A stretch of 64,000 nt of DNA from an uncultured Bacteroidota bacterium. GTDB taxonomy: Bacteria > Bacteroidota > Bacteroidia > Bacteroidales > P3. Each line of letters opens with the position of its first letter. Position 1 is the stretch's first letter. Shown piece after piece: positions 36,180 through 45,885 of this stretch. Under the pieces are notes generated by a model that saw only the letters and a program-made list of their open reading frames with translations, ran no database searches and was not told the origin of the DNA. The stretch covers positions 1-64,000 of the forward strand of contig CADALO010000011.1 of assembly GCA_902788805.1 (NCBI GenBank). The letters run 5' to 3'. The translations under genes and the position numbers were made by a program.

Positions 36180-36760
36180 AGAAACTTTGGATTGCCATAG
36201 TGAAACTCTTTGGATGGAAGTTTGACCTTCCACCTGCCGATGACTTGAAGCGGTTGCATCATTGTGTCCTTATCGAGGCTCCGCATACGAGCATATATGA
36301 CTTCTTGCTTGGTGCCGCCTGCGTGTGGAGAATGGGGTTGAACGCCAGGTTCTTTATCAAAAAGGAGTTCTTCGTTTTCCCGTTGCGCCATTTCCTGAAA
36401 TGGAGCGGAGCATTGCCTATCGATCGTGGCAACAAGAATAACCATATGGTGGACAAGGCTGTTGAGGCTTTCGGAAAGAATGATGATTTCACCGTGATCA
36501 TTACTCCGGAAGGCACGCGCAAGCAAGTCAAGCGCTTCAAACGTGGCTTCTATGAGATTGCAACCAACGCCAATGTGCCGATAGCTATTACTTACATCAA
36601 CTACAAAACCCGTCATATGGGTGTGGGACCTCTGATTATGCCTTCGGGCGATTTTGACGCTGATATGTGTATTATTCTGGATTTCTACTCCAATGTGGCA
36701 CCCCGTAATGACAAGGGATGGAATATTGAACTGCTAAAGTCAACTTATAGAGAAAAATAA
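36176..36760 (+). CDS. PlsC-like acyltransferase
   Basis: 194 residues. The acyltransferase motif APHTSIYDF (H-x4-D, about 36-41) and the acyl-acceptor motif TPEGTRK (about 104-110) are present. ALPIDRGN (about 80) lies between them. Family members acylate lysophosphatidic acid or related lipid acceptors. The short length and lack of a clear transmembrane segment fit the small Bacteroidetes 1-acylglycerol-3-phosphate acyltransferase group. It overlaps the preceding membrane protein gene by four bases and ends 11 bases before purL, so it is in the same transcript. Exact substrate unknown. Confidence 0.85.
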   Translation: MKKLWIAIVKLFGWKFDLPPADDLKRLHHCVLIEAPHTSIYDFLLGAACVWRMGLNARFFIKKEFFVFPLRHFLKWSGALPIDRGNKNNHMVDKAVEAFGKNDDFTVIITPEGTRKQVKRFKRGFYEIATNANVPIAITYINYKTRHMGVGPLIMPSGDFDADMCIILDFYSNVAPRNDKGWNIELLKSTYREK

Positions 36761-36771
36761 TTGTTTAAGAT

Positions 36772-39700
36772 ATGAATAAAGTAAGACGAATTTATGTTGA
36801 GAAAAAGCCTGCTTACAGCATCAAGGCTAAAGAACTGCAGAGCGAAATGCTCAACTACCTCAACATTCAGGCCGACAAAGTGCGTGTCCTGATACGTTAT
36901 GATATTGAAAATCTTTCGGACGAAACTTTCCAGACGGCGCTGACTACAGTGTTTAGCGAACCGCCTGTGGATAACGTGTATCTTGAAGAGTTTCCGCACA
37001 GAGCCGATGACTTCTGCTTTACGGTGGAGTACCTCCCCGGGCAGTTCGACCAGCGTGCCGACAGTGCCGAGCAGTGCGTCTGTTTGCTTAACGATGCCGA
37101 ACAACCGATTATCAAAAGCGCTACAACGTATGTCATAAGTGGCAAACTGACTGAGGAGCAGCGTCAGGCAGTGGTGAAACATTGCGTCAACCCGGTCGAC
37201 AGCCGTGTCACTGACGAGCCAAAGCCCGCCACGCTCGAGGACCATTTTGACGAGCCGGCAGACGTGATTGTCTTTGACGGCTTTGCGAATATGGCAGAAG
37301 ACAAACTGCGAGAACTATACGACAGTCTCGGCCTTGCAATGACATTCGCTGACTTTAAGCATATACAGCGTTATTTCCACGATGAGGAACATCGCGACCC
37401 GACGATGACCGAAATACGTGTGTTGGACACCTATTGGAGCGACCATTGCCGCCATACCACTTTTGCCACCGAGCTGAAGGACGTCCATTTCGACGATGGT
37501 TTCTACCGTCCGCTCATCGAAGGAGCTTTCCGGCAGTATCTGGCTGACCACAAAGAGCAGTATGTCGGACGCAATGACAAATTCGTTTGCCTGATGGATA
37601 TTGGAACCTTGGCAGGCAAACGCTTGAAGAAGATGGGCTACCTCAACGACCAGGAACCCAGTGATGAGATCAATGCTTGCTCGATAGTAGTGCCTGTCAC
37701 CATTGACGGAGTAGAGGAAGAGTGGCTCATCAACTTCAAGAACGAGACGCACAACCACCCGACCGAGATTGAGCCTTTCGGTGGTGCCGCCACCTGCCTT
37801 GGAGGCTGTATCCGCGACCCGCTTTCTGGACGTACTTACGTCTATCAGGCAATGCGCGTCACCGGTGCCGCTGACCCAACCAAACCTCTGAATGAAACCT
37901 TGCCAGGCAAGTTGCCGCAACGTAAGATTGTTACTACTGCCGCTCGCGGATATAGCAGCTATGGCAACCAAATAGGCCTTGCTACGGGTCTTGTGAACGA
38001 GATTTACCATCCGGGCTATGTGGCTAAGCGTATGGAGATAGGTGCCGTTATTGCTGCGGCTCCGCGTCGTGCTGTGAAGCGTCTCAACTCAGATCCTGGC
38101 GATGTCATCATTTTACTGGGTGGCCGCACCGGTCGTGACGGCATTGGAGGTGCTACGGGTGCCTCGAAGAGCCATACTACCAAGAGCCTCACCACCTGCG
38201 GTGCAGAAGTTCAGAAGGGTAATGCTCCAACGGAACGCAAAATACAGCGTCTGTTCCGCCGCGAAGAGGTCTCGTCGCTTATCAAGAAATGCAACGACTT
38301 CGGTGCCGGTGGTGTGAGCGTGGCTATCGGAGAATTGGCCGACGGTCTTCAGATCAACCTCGACCGCGTTCCAAAGAAATATGCCGGTCTTGACGGTACT
38401 GAACTGGCCATCAGTGAAAGCCAGGAGCGTATGGCTGTAGTGGTCGACCCGAAGGACGTCGACCAGATGCTGAAATATGCCGACGAGGAGAACCTTGAAG
38501 CTACGGTGGTTGCAACCGTTACCGAGAATCCACGTATGGTCATCAGCTGGCGCGGCAAAGAGATTGTCAACCTCAGCCGTCGCTTCATCGACACCAACGG
38601 TGCCCACCAGGAAACCACGGTCAGCGTAAGTATGCCCAAAGAGTCTGTTAAAACAGAAGTGGCTGCTAATGCCGATATTAAAGAGCTTTGGCTCAAGACC
38701 CTCTCCGACCTCAACGTTTGCTCGCAGAAAGGTCTTGTCGAGATGTTCGACAGCTCAATCGGTGCCGGCAGCGTGGTGATGCCCTATGGTGGCAAGTACC
38801 AGATGACACCGACGCAGAGTATGGTTGGCAAACTGCCGTTGCTCGACGGCAAGTGCGACACTGTCACCATAATGTCATACGGTATGGACCCCTACCAGAC
38901 CAGTTGGAGCCCCTTCCACGGCGCCGTCTACGCTGTGCTTGGCAGTGTGGCCAAGATTGCCGCCGCCGGCGGCGATGCCAGCAAGGTGCGCCTCACCTTC
39001 CAGGAGTATTTCAAGAAGCTGGGCAACGCTCCCTACCGTTGGGGTGAGCCATTCGCAGCACTCCTCGGTGCCTACAACGCCCAAATGGGTCTTAAGCTGC
39101 CCGCTATCGGTGGCAAAGACTCTATGAGCGGCACTTTCAATAATATTGATGTTCCTCCGACCTTCTGCAGCTTTGCAGTGGGTATCAGCGAACTGAAGCA
39201 CGTCGTAACACCTGAACTGAAAATGGCTGGCAACAAACTCGTGTTGCTTGACATAAAAGAAAAAGAGTTCGGAATGCCCGATTACGAAGATGCATTAAGC
39301 CAGTACGCTGCTTTGTATAAAGCCATAGAAGCTGGCTTGGTTAAGAGCACTTATGCTCTTGGCTTTGGTGGCATTATTGAGTCTGTCAGCAAGATGGCCT
39401 TCGGCAACAAGCTGGGCGTTAAGCTTACAGCCTCTGCCGACCTAACCGCTAAACACTATGGTTGGATCGTTGTTGAGGTGTCCAACGCCAACGGCCTTCC
39501 TTTCCATTGCACCGAAATAGGTGAAGTCACTGCTGATCCATTCTTTGAATGCAAAGGAGAAAAGATTGCTCTTGAAGAAGCTCTCGCTGCTTGGCAGAAG
39601 TCCCTCGAAGGTGTATTTCCGACGCGTTCCAACGAGGAACAGAATGGTGATGTGAAAGTGGAAAGCAAGCTCTACAAGGCTGACAATCCACTAACGCATT

Positions 39701-40527
39701 CTCACATTCCCGCATTAATGCATTCAGCCAAGCCCCACGTTTTCATTCCTGCCTTCCCAGGCACCAACTGCGAATACGACAGTGCTCGCGCCTTCAACCG
39801 CGCCGGTGCCGAGAGCGAGATTATCGTCTTCCGCAACCAGAACGGCCAGCAGATTCGTGAGAGCGTGGACGCCTACGTCGACGCCATCAAGCGCAGTCAG
39901 ATTATTATGATTCCTGGTGGCTTTAGTGCCGGCGACGAGCCTGAAGGCAGTGCCAAATTCATTACCAGTGTCTTCCGCAACCCGAAGATTGCCGACGCCG
40001 TTATGGAACTTCTCAACAAGCGCGACGGACTTATGCTGGGCATCTGCAACGGCTTCCAGGCTTTGGTGAAACTCGGGTTGGTTCCCTACGGCGAAATCCG
40101 TCCGCAGGCTGCCGATGCACCTACGCTGACCTTCAACACTATCGGCCGTCACCAGAGCAAGATGGCCTACACGCGCGTTACCAGCAACCTCAGCCCGTGG
40201 CTGCGCAAGGCCGAGCTGGGTGCCACATACGTCATCCCCATCTCGCACGGCGAGGGCCGCTTTGTGGCTCCGCAGGAGTGGATCGACCGCCTCTTCGCGA
40301 ATGGTCAGGTGGCCACACAGTACGTCGACCTCAACGGCAACCCCACTATGGACGAGGAGTATAATATGAATGGCAGCTATATGGCCATCGAGGGTATTAC
40401 AAGCCCTGACGGGCGCGTGTTCGGCAAGATGGGCCACAGCGAGCGTCGCAGCAGGGGCAGCGCCCTGAACATCTATGGCAACGACGACCAGCTTATATTT
40501 GAAAGTGGCGTAGCCTACTTTAAATAA
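36772..40527 (+). CDS. purL: Phosphoribosylformylglycinamidine synthase, large one-chain form
   Basis: 1251 residues. PurS-like N-terminal part, two AIRS-like halves (NETHNHPTEIEPFGGAATC around 320-340; GGKDSMSGTF around 780) and a C-terminal glutaminase domain with nucleophile Cys1092 in LGICNGFQ and the SHGEGRF His/Glu pair. The enzyme converts FGAR, glutamine and ATP to FGAM in purine synthesis. The length is slightly less than the E. coli enzyme, as usual for Bacteroidetes. It is the last gene of the folD-GT2-GT-C-acyltransferase-purL run and ends in a strong terminator at 40547-40579. Codon use in the body is typical of highly expressed genes here. Confidence 0.97.
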   Translation: MNKVRRIYVEKKPAYSIKAKELQSEMLNYLNIQADKVRVLIRYDIENLSDETFQTALTTVFSEPPVDNVYLEEFPHRADDFCFTVEYLPGQFDQRADSAEQCVCLLNDAEQPIIKSATTYVISGKLTEEQRQAVVKHCVNPVDSRVTDEPKPATLEDHFDEPADVIVFDGFANMAEDKLRELYDSLGLAMTFADFKHIQRYFHDEEHRDPTMTEIRVLDTYWSDHCRHTTFATELKDVHFDDGFYRPLIEGAFRQYLADHKEQYVGRNDKFVCLMDIGTLAGKRLKKMGYLNDQEPSDEINACSIVVPVTIDGVEEEWLINFKNETHNHPTEIEPFGGAATCLGGCIRDPLSGRTYVYQAMRVTGAADPTKPLNETLPGKLPQRKIVTTAARGYSSYGNQIGLATGLVNEIYHPGYVAKRMEIGAVIAAAPRRAVKRLNSDPGDVIILLGGRTGRDGIGGATGASKSHTTKSLTTCGAEVQKGNAPTERKIQRLFRREEVSSLIKKCNDFGAGGVSVAIGELADGLQINLDRVPKKYAGLDGTELAISESQERMAVVVDPKDVDQMLKYADEENLEATVVATVTENPRMVISWRGKEIVNLSRRFIDTNGAHQETTVSVSMPKESVKTEVAANADIKELWLKTLSDLNVCSQKGLVEMFDSSIGAGSVVMPYGGKYQMTPTQSMVGKLPLLDGKCDTVTIMSYGMDPYQTSWSPFHGAVYAVLGSVAKIAAAGGDASKVRLTFQEYFKKLGNAPYRWGEPFAALLGAYNAQMGLKLPAIGGKDSMSGTFNNIDVPPTFCSFAVGISELKHVVTPELKMAGNKLVLLDIKEKEFGMPDYEDALSQYAALYKAIEAGLVKSTYALGFGGIIESVSKMAFGNKLGVKLTASADLTAKHYGWIVVEVSNANGLPFHCTEIGEVTADPFFECKGEKIALEEALAAWQKSLEGVFPTRSNEEQNGDVKVESKLYKADNPLTHSHIPALMHSAKPHVFIPAFPGTNCEYDSARAFNRAGAESEIIVFRNQNGQQIRESVDAYVDAIKRSQIIMIPGGFSAGDEPEGSAKFITSVFRNPKIADAVMELLNKRDGLMLGICNGFQALVKLGLVPYGEIRPQAADAPTLTFNTIGRHQSKMAYTRVTSNLSPWLRKAELGATYVIPISHGEGRFVAPQEWIDRLFANGQVATQYVDLNGNPTMDEEYNMNGSYMAIEGITSPDGRVFGKMGHSERRSRGSALNIYGNDDQLIFESGVAYFK

Positions 40528-40546
40528 AAGACTGTCCGATAGAATT

Positions 40547-40579
40547 GGGATGCTGGCCAAACACCAGCGTCCCTTTTTT
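40547..40579 (+). terminator. Terminator of purL
   Basis: GGGATGCTGG (40547-40556) pairs with CCAGCGTCCC (40564-40573), with one G-T pair, then TTTTTT. Confidence 0.88.
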
Positions 40580-40593
40580 AATTAATATGTAAT

Positions 40594-41430
40594 ATGAAAT
40601 ACTATATTGTCGATGCCTTTGCCTCTCGTCCTTTTGGCGGCAATCCCGCAGGGGTCGTGCTGTTGGACGGTGCCGCTTTTCCTGACGAAAGTCTGATGCT
40701 GCAGGTCGCTGCTGAGTTGCGCTACTCCGAGACGGCCTTTGTCAGAAAGCATAGCGACACTGAATACACGGTGCGCTACTTCACCCCTCGGGCCGAAGTA
40801 GAGCTTTGTGGCCACGCCACCATCGCTACATTCTCTCTGCTCCATAGTGAATTAGGCGTTGAGGGGCATTGTCTGTGCCACACGTTGGCAGGCAACCTGA
40901 GCATTGAAGTCGGCGAACAGGTGATGATGCAGATGGCAGCGCCGCGCATCGTGGAAACCATTGGCAATACAGCAGACATCTATCGGGCCGTCGGCCTTCC
41001 GGACTACACACCTTCGTTGCCGGTTCAGATTGCCTATTCGGGATTGTCGGACATAATGCTGCCAATCCCCGATGTCGCAACGCTCGATGGACTTCAGCCG
41101 GATATGGGTGCAATTACAGCGCTTACGCATCGACTCAATGCCGTGAGTGTTCACGCCTTTGCCTTCGCTGACGATGGCTATACTGCCCACGTGCGCGACT
41201 TCGCACCGCTATATGACATACCCGAAGAGTCGGCCACAGGCACCGCCAATGCCGCTCTAACCTATTATCTGCAGCAGCAGAACCGCATCCCGCTTGTCGG
41301 CGACTTCCGCTTTCTGCAAGGCGAGGCTATGGGACGACCCTCGGTTGTCGCCACCCGCATAACGGACGACGGAACAGTCTATGTCGGCGGCAGCGCCGCA
41401 ATTGTTGCAAGAGGAGAACTAATGATATGA
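40594..41430 (+). CDS. PhzF-family isomerase-like protein
   Basis: 278 residues. The PhzF fold signatures are present: DAFASRPFGGNPAGVV at the N-terminus, the catalytic Glu in YSETAFV (about 46), FTPRAEVELCGHATIAT, and EESATGTANAAL in the second half. PhzF enzymes isomerise small acids (phenazine pathway); most family members, including those in Bacteroidales, have no known substrate. The next gene, a NUDIX hydrolase, overlaps its stop by four bases. It begins 15 bases after the purL terminator and so probably has a promoter I could not identify. Confidence 0.88.
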   Translation: MKYYIVDAFASRPFGGNPAGVVLLDGAAFPDESLMLQVAAELRYSETAFVRKHSDTEYTVRYFTPRAEVELCGHATIATFSLLHSELGVEGHCLCHTLAGNLSIEVGEQVMMQMAAPRIVETIGNTADIYRAVGLPDYTPSLPVQIAYSGLSDIMLPIPDVATLDGLQPDMGAITALTHRLNAVSVHAFAFADDGYTAHVRDFAPLYDIPEESATGTANAALTYYLQQQNRIPLVGDFRFLQGEAMGRPSVVATRITDDGTVYVGGSAAIVARGELMI

Positions 41431-41843
41431 AAGAGAATTCAACAGCCAATTGCGTTGTGCCGGCGAAGCGAATCGAGGTGGTTGCCGCCATCATCCGTCG
41501 GGGAGAAGAAATCTTCGCCACACAGCGCGGTTATGGCGAGTGGAAGGATTGGTGGGAGTTCCCGGGCGGAAAAATGGAGCTTGGCGAGACGCCGGAGGAG
41601 GCGCTGAAAAGAGAAATCCGCGAAGAACTGTCTACCGAAATCAATGTCGACAAGCTCCTCTGCACGGTGGAGTACGACTATCCCGCCTTTCATCTTACAA
41701 TGCATTGCTATCTCTGCTCGTTGCTGACCGATGCTCTCCATCTGAACGAGCACGAGGCAGCCTGTTGGCTGACAAGGAATGAACTGGACAGCGTCCGCTG
41801 GTTGCCGGCTGATTTGCAGGTGATTGAAAAACTGAAAAAATGA
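41427..41843 (+). CDS. NUDIX hydrolase, MutT-like
   Basis: 138 residues. The full NUDIX box is present: GGKMELGETPEEALKREIRE followed at once by EL. The FATQRGYGEWKDWWEFPGG segment before it and the WLPAD end resemble MutT, which hydrolyses 8-oxo-dGTP to keep it out of DNA. NUDIX families are hard to separate by eye, so CTP or other substrates remain possible. It overlaps phzF by four bases (ATGA), so both are on one transcript. A promoter for the next gene begins immediately after its stop. Confidence 0.88.
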   Translation: MKENSTANCVVPAKRIEVVAAIIRRGEEIFATQRGYGEWKDWWEFPGGKMELGETPEEALKREIREELSTEINVDKLLCTVEYDYPAFHLTMHCYLCSLLTDALHLNEHEAACWLTRNELDSVRWLPADLQVIEKLKK

Positions 41844-41844
41844 G

Positions 41845-41852
41845 TATCTTTG
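41845..41852 (+). promoter_or_regulatory. -7 box of the CDF transporter gene
   Basis: TATCTTTG lies 62 bases before the ATG at 41915, with TTG at 41824-41826 as a -33 element 18 bases away, slightly short. Confidence 0.6.
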
Positions 41853-41914
41853 CAAACACTAACGCCTTGCAATTATAAGGCAAAAACTTATAGAACCAAA
41901 CACTTTAAGAAACT

Positions 41915-43015
41915 ATGGATAGAAATAAAAAGATTATTCGTGTAAGCATCGTGGGTATCCTGGCCAACGTCCTGTTGGCAGCATTCAAGGCCTTGGTGGG
42001 ACTTCTGTCCGGCGCCATTGCTATCTTGATGGATGCCGTGAACAACTTGAGCGACGCTCTGTCGTCGGTTATTACCATAGTCGGTACCAAGTTGTCTGCA
42101 CGTCCGGCCGACCAGAAACACCCCTTCGGCCACGGTCGTGTCGAATATCTCAGCGCTATCGTCATCTCGCTGATTGTCATCGCTGCCGGCGTGACTTCGC
42201 TGGTCGAGTCGGTTAAGAAAATCATTAACCCGACCACACCATCCTATACGACATTGACCCTTGTTGTCATCATCGTGGCCATAGCTGTGAAACTGGTGCT
42301 CGGTATGTTCGTCAAAGGTCAGGGAAAGGCGCTGAAGAGCGACGCCCTCATTGCCAGCGGTGCCGACGCTTTGTTCGATGCCATCGTGACCCTCTCCACG
42401 CTTGTCTCGGCAGGCATTATGCTGATTTGGGACATAAACCTCGACGGCATCTTCGGCACCATCATCTCTTTGGTCATCGTCAAGGCTGGCGTTGAAATGC
42501 TGGCATCGCCGCTGGGCGAACTGCTTGGCACCCGTATTTCGCCAGAGTTTGCGCAGCAGCTCAAGGATAAAGCCCTGTCGTTCGATGGCGTCTACGGCGT
42601 ATACGATATCATTGTGAACAACTATGGCCCCAACACCCTAATCGGCTCGCTGCACATCAGTGTGGCTGAGAACGCCACGGCTCGCGAACTGCACCTGCTA
42701 ACACGCAGTATGTCTGAAGCCTTCTATCGCGACTTCGGCATCATTATGACCATCGGCATCTACGCTGTCTACACGGGCGACACTCCGATGGCTCGCCTGC
42801 AAAAGGCTGTGGTGCAAGCGTCCAACGACCATCCAGGGGTTGCACAGGCCCACGCCTTCTACTATTATGCCGAGAAAAACTTGATAACCATCGACTTGGT
42901 GCCTGACGAAAGCGTGAAAGACATCCAAGCTTTTGCCGATACAATGAACCAATTCCTGCACGAGCAATTCCCCGAACACAAGTTCTCTGTGGTCGTGGAT
43001 TTCAACTATAGCTAA
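41915..43015 (+). CDS. Cation diffusion facilitator (CDF) metal exporter
   Basis: 366 residues. Six membrane helices (about 10-215), then a cytoplasmic ferredoxin-like domain, and a C-terminal extension with a possible second such domain. The metal site motifs are DAVNNLSD in helix 2 and ADALFDA in helix 5; Asn takes the place of the His found in zinc-type CDFs, as in manganese- or iron-type members. HPFGHGRVEYL follows helix 2. I infer export of a divalent cation (Mn2+ or Fe2+ more likely than Zn2+) in exchange for protons. It has its own promoter and no close partner. Confidence 0.88.
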   Translation: MDRNKKIIRVSIVGILANVLLAAFKALVGLLSGAIAILMDAVNNLSDALSSVITIVGTKLSARPADQKHPFGHGRVEYLSAIVISLIVIAAGVTSLVESVKKIINPTTPSYTTLTLVVIIVAIAVKLVLGMFVKGQGKALKSDALIASGADALFDAIVTLSTLVSAGIMLIWDINLDGIFGTIISLVIVKAGVEMLASPLGELLGTRISPEFAQQLKDKALSFDGVYGVYDIIVNNYGPNTLIGSLHISVAENATARELHLLTRSMSEAFYRDFGIIMTIGIYAVYTGDTPMARLQKAVVQASNDHPGVAQAHAFYYYAEKNLITIDLVPDESVKDIQAFADTMNQFLHEQFPEHKFSVVVDFNYS

Positions 43016-43087
43016 CGGCCTCGTTTGGGGCTGCGGTTTCGAATTACAATCCACTTTATATCAATCTTCTTTAACTATAAACGCAAA

Positions 43088-44002
43088 ATGAAAAAACTCT
43101 TTCTTACAATTATTGCCGCCCTCCTTATGGCGGCCTGCGGCGACAGCGACAAGCAACTGCGTGAGCGCGTCGCCGAGCTGTGCAAGTATATCCCTGACCA
43201 CGAGCTGCTCGAGCAGTCGCGCGACTATATGACCGCCGATTTCTACGCGGTGCTCGACACTATGTTCAATCTGCCTCAGCACGAGGCACTCGACCACGAA
43301 TGGCTATACTATTTCGTCACTGGCAACGGCGGCACCATAGCAGACTTCGAGGTGGTGAGCGTTGAGAAGACCGACGCGACCAATGCCATAGCGACCATCA
43401 ACGTGCGTCAAAAGTGGGAAGACGGCAGCTTTGACCCGTCGAGCGACATCGAGGAACATAAGCTGTCGATGCAAAAAGTTGACGGTCAGTGGCTGATGTC
43501 CGACTTCGACGACCACAAGGCTGACTGCATCCGCCACATCGCCATCAATCGTCAGGAGCAGGCCGTGCGACAGGCCGTAAGCAACTATCTGGTGAGCGAG
43601 ATAGGCCCTCAGTATCGGCAAGGTGAAGTCTGCATCCCCACGCTGATGATGGTCCGTGAGCAGGGCGACAGCATCTGGGGCGATTTCTGGCTTTTCTGGT
43701 ACAACAAGGCAGGTGACACCCTGAAATGCGTCTCGGGCGGCAACCACGCGGGCTTGATGACCATCTGCAACGAAGGCGGACAATACAAGGTCAAAACCTT
43801 CGAACAGACCGTCGACGGTGCAGGCAACAACGCCAGCGCACGCCGCATATTCGGGCAGCACTACGACATCTATCAGAATATGCATTCCAACCAGGATGTC
43901 CGTGAGGCGGTTCGCCGCGAACAACTCGGCGAGTATGCAAAACGCACCGGCCTCAACGTCCGCTATTATCAAGACTACGGCTGGCCGGCCGTGGAACTAT
44001 AG
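43088..44002 (+). CDS. Lipoprotein of unknown function
   Basis: 304 residues from the ATG at 43088, which gives a clear lipoprotein signal (MKKLFLTIIAALLMAACGDSD). An upstream in-frame start would add 21 residues with no signal logic. The mature protein has a first half with an alpha/beta look (LLEQSRDYMTADFYAVLDTMFNL; SDIEEHKLSMQKVDGQWLMSDFDDHK) reminiscent of NTF2-like or DUF3828-type domains, and a second half of similar style (YNKAGDTLKCVSGGNHAGLM). It may therefore hold two related domains, but I do not recognise the family. A strong terminator follows at 44022-44064. Confidence 0.78.
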   Translation: MKKLFLTIIAALLMAACGDSDKQLRERVAELCKYIPDHELLEQSRDYMTADFYAVLDTMFNLPQHEALDHEWLYYFVTGNGGTIADFEVVSVEKTDATNAIATINVRQKWEDGSFDPSSDIEEHKLSMQKVDGQWLMSDFDDHKADCIRHIAINRQEQAVRQAVSNYLVSEIGPQYRQGEVCIPTLMMVREQGDSIWGDFWLFWYNKAGDTLKCVSGGNHAGLMTICNEGGQYKVKTFEQTVDGAGNNASARRIFGQHYDIYQNMHSNQDVREAVRREQLGEYAKRTGLNVRYYQDYGWPAVEL

Positions 44003-44021
44003 ACCTCATTCTGCCATAGGA

Positions 44022-44064
44022 AAAACGCCACGCACCAAGTCCTGTAGGACTTGGTGCGGTGTTT
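44022..44064. terminator. Bidirectional terminator
   Basis: CGCACCAAGTCC (44031-44042) pairs perfectly with GGACTTGGTGCG (44047-44058), extended by AAAACGCC/GTGTTTT. It separates the convergent lipoprotein and MATE genes. Confidence 0.88.
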
Positions 44065-44086
44065 TATTTGTCTAATAATGAAATAA

Positions 44087-45457
44087 CTACTGCAATTCTT
44101 TCCTTATTTTCCGCTGGTCGACAAGGACGTAGACGGCTATCACTATGGTGGTCAGCAGCTCGGCGGTGGGAACGGCCAGCCAGAGGCCTTTTTCGCCTAC
44201 CAGCAACGGCATTACGGCAAAGGCGGCAATGATGAACAGTATGCCGCGCAGGATGGTGAATGCAACCGCTGCCCCTGAGCGCTCAACGCTCTGATAATAG
44301 CCTACAACGCAGATGTTTATGGCCATAAAGACGAATCCTGTTGCGTAGTACGGCAAGCCGCTTGCGGCCAGATTCGCCGCCTTTTCGCCGCCATCAAGGA
44401 ATATCTGCACTATCAAGGGCGCGAAAAACAGGAACAACAGCATAACTGCAATCCCAAGCACAATGCTTATTATCAGGCTCAAAGATAATGTCTTGAAGAC
44501 CCGCTGGTGCTGCTTGGCGCCGTAGTTGTAACTGATTATCGGCTGTGCCGACTGTGCCACAGCGTTGTAGATCATATATACGAGCGGGAACAGATAACAG
44601 GCTATGCTGTAGGCCGATACGCCGTCGGTGCCTAGATGGTGCTTGAATGCCAGATTGCCGGCAAGCATCATCACCGCCACGGCCAGTTCGCCCACCAGTC
44701 CTGAAGCACCCATCCTGATCATATAGCCCACATTGCGCAACGAGAGGGCAAGGCTTGTGCGTGTCCGTTTCAACTTATGGAATTTCAGTGTCTTGGTGCG
44801 GAACAGCATATAGTACATCACCATCACCACTGCCACCAGTCCGCCGATGTCGGTGGCCAGCGACGCTCCCATCAGTCCCCAGTGGCAGGGGAAGATGAAG
44901 ACAAAGTCGAGGACGATGTTGACCACGGCCGGAATCATATTCGACAGCATAGCGTAGCTCGGCGAGCCATCGAGCCTGATAACGAACAGGCCGATGGTCT
45001 CAATCATCATCAGCAAACAGGTGGGAATGAACCATATATAGTATTCGTAAGCCGCGCTGTAAAGGGCTCCGCGTGCACCCAGCAGGGTCAACACTTGGCG
45101 TGGAAAGCAGTAGCAGACAATGCCCATCACGAGCGACACCGTGGCGCCGGCTATAAATACCTGTGTTACATTGAGGCGCGCCGCCTTGACGTTGCCTTTT
45201 GACAGGTGTATTGCTGCAACGACGCTGGCTCCCATACCGAACATCATACCCATACCGCTGATAACCATCATAATGGGACCTACGAGGTTGATGGCCGCCA
45301 ACCCGTCGGGGCCTATGCCGTGGCCTACAAAAATGCCGTCGGTCAGGATGAAAGCCATACTGAAAAGCATTCCCATAAGGGTGGGGAAGAAGAACTGGCG
45401 GAAAAGTTTCCCGATGTCGGTTCTTGCAAAATCTATACTGTCGCGATTGTCATTCAT
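44087..45457 (-). CDS. MATE-family multidrug efflux protein
   Basis: 456 residues and 12 membrane helices in two halves. The N-terminal half has FFFPTLMGMLFSMAFILTDGIFVGHGIGPDGLAAINL and the second AVAQSAQPIISYNYGAKQ, both typical of the MepA-like branch. MATE proteins expel drugs or metabolites using a sodium or proton gradient. The ATG at 45457 (MNDNRDSIDF) is chosen because a -7 box at 45506-45513 would lie after the alternative upstream start at 45508. Regulation and substrate cannot be read. Confidence 0.9.
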   Translation of the reverse strand: MNDNRDSIDFARTDIGKLFRQFFFPTLMGMLFSMAFILTDGIFVGHGIGPDGLAAINLVGPIMMVISGMGMMFGMGASVVAAIHLSKGNVKAARLNVTQVFIAGATVSLVMGIVCYCFPRQVLTLLGARGALYSAAYEYYIWFIPTCLLMMIETIGLFVIRLDGSPSYAMLSNMIPAVVNIVLDFVFIFPCHWGLMGASLATDIGGLVAVVMVMYYMLFRTKTLKFHKLKRTRTSLALSLRNVGYMIRMGASGLVGELAVAVMMLAGNLAFKHHLGTDGVSAYSIACYLFPLVYMIYNAVAQSAQPIISYNYGAKQHQRVFKTLSLSLIISIVLGIAVMLLFLFFAPLIVQIFLDGGEKAANLAASGLPYYATGFVFMAINICVVGYYQSVERSGAAVAFTILRGILFIIAAFAVMPLLVGEKGLWLAVPTAELLTTIVIAVYVLVDQRKIRKELQ

Positions 45458-45505
45458 AGAGTTACGGGCTAAACAGCGGCTTTGGCACCGCCTTTTTCGA
45501 GGGTG

Positions 45506-45513
45506 CAAAAATA
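45506..45513 (-). promoter_or_regulatory. -7 box of the MATE gene
   Basis: The minus strand reads TATTTTTG, 48 bases before the chosen start at 45457. Confidence 0.6.
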
Positions 45514-45634
45514 CGAAAAAAAACCGAATCCGAAAAAATACACCTTACGATGGATGCCATACAGACAAGCCAGCCTCACTACCCCAACGCCCGTCCAAAG
45601 CCGTTTCTGCCCCATACCAACACTGGTTGTTGTC

Positions 45635-45713
45635 CGCTTGTTGTCCGCTTGATGTCCGCTTGTTGTCCGCTTTTAAAGCGGACAACAAGCGGACATCAAG
45701 CGGACAACAAGCG
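45635..45713. repeat. 39-bp perfect inverted repeat made of TTGTCCGC units
   Basis: Four TTGTCCGCTTG-type units on the left (one with GATGTCCGC) are mirrored exactly by four reverse complement units, giving arms 45635-45673 and 45675-45713 with a one-base centre. The gap 45458-45885 between divergent genes holds this element, two promoters and no gene I can support. A related element is at 54601-54697. Confidence 0.92.
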
Positions 45714-45842
45714 AACCGAAGCGGATATGTCCAAGTCCTTTGTTATGTGCGTTTTATGGTTTGGGCTTTTCGAGCCTGTTTTTCGGTTTGTTATGTGTTG
45801 AAAAATTATTTTTCAAATGCGCGATATTTGCGATTTTTTATG

Positions 45843-45850
45843 TATTTTTG
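45843..45850 (+). promoter_or_regulatory. -7 box of the coiled-coil lipoprotein operon
   Basis: TATTTTTG lies 36 bases before the ATG at 45886. No TTTG at the ideal -33 distance was found. Confidence 0.55.
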
Positions 45851-45885
45851 CAGTCTGATTGGATTATCATCTTTGAATAATTAAA

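Noticed and set aside
45635..45713. CRISPR-like array
   Set aside because: The units are 10-11 bases, contiguous without unique spacers, and mirrored; no cas gene is near.
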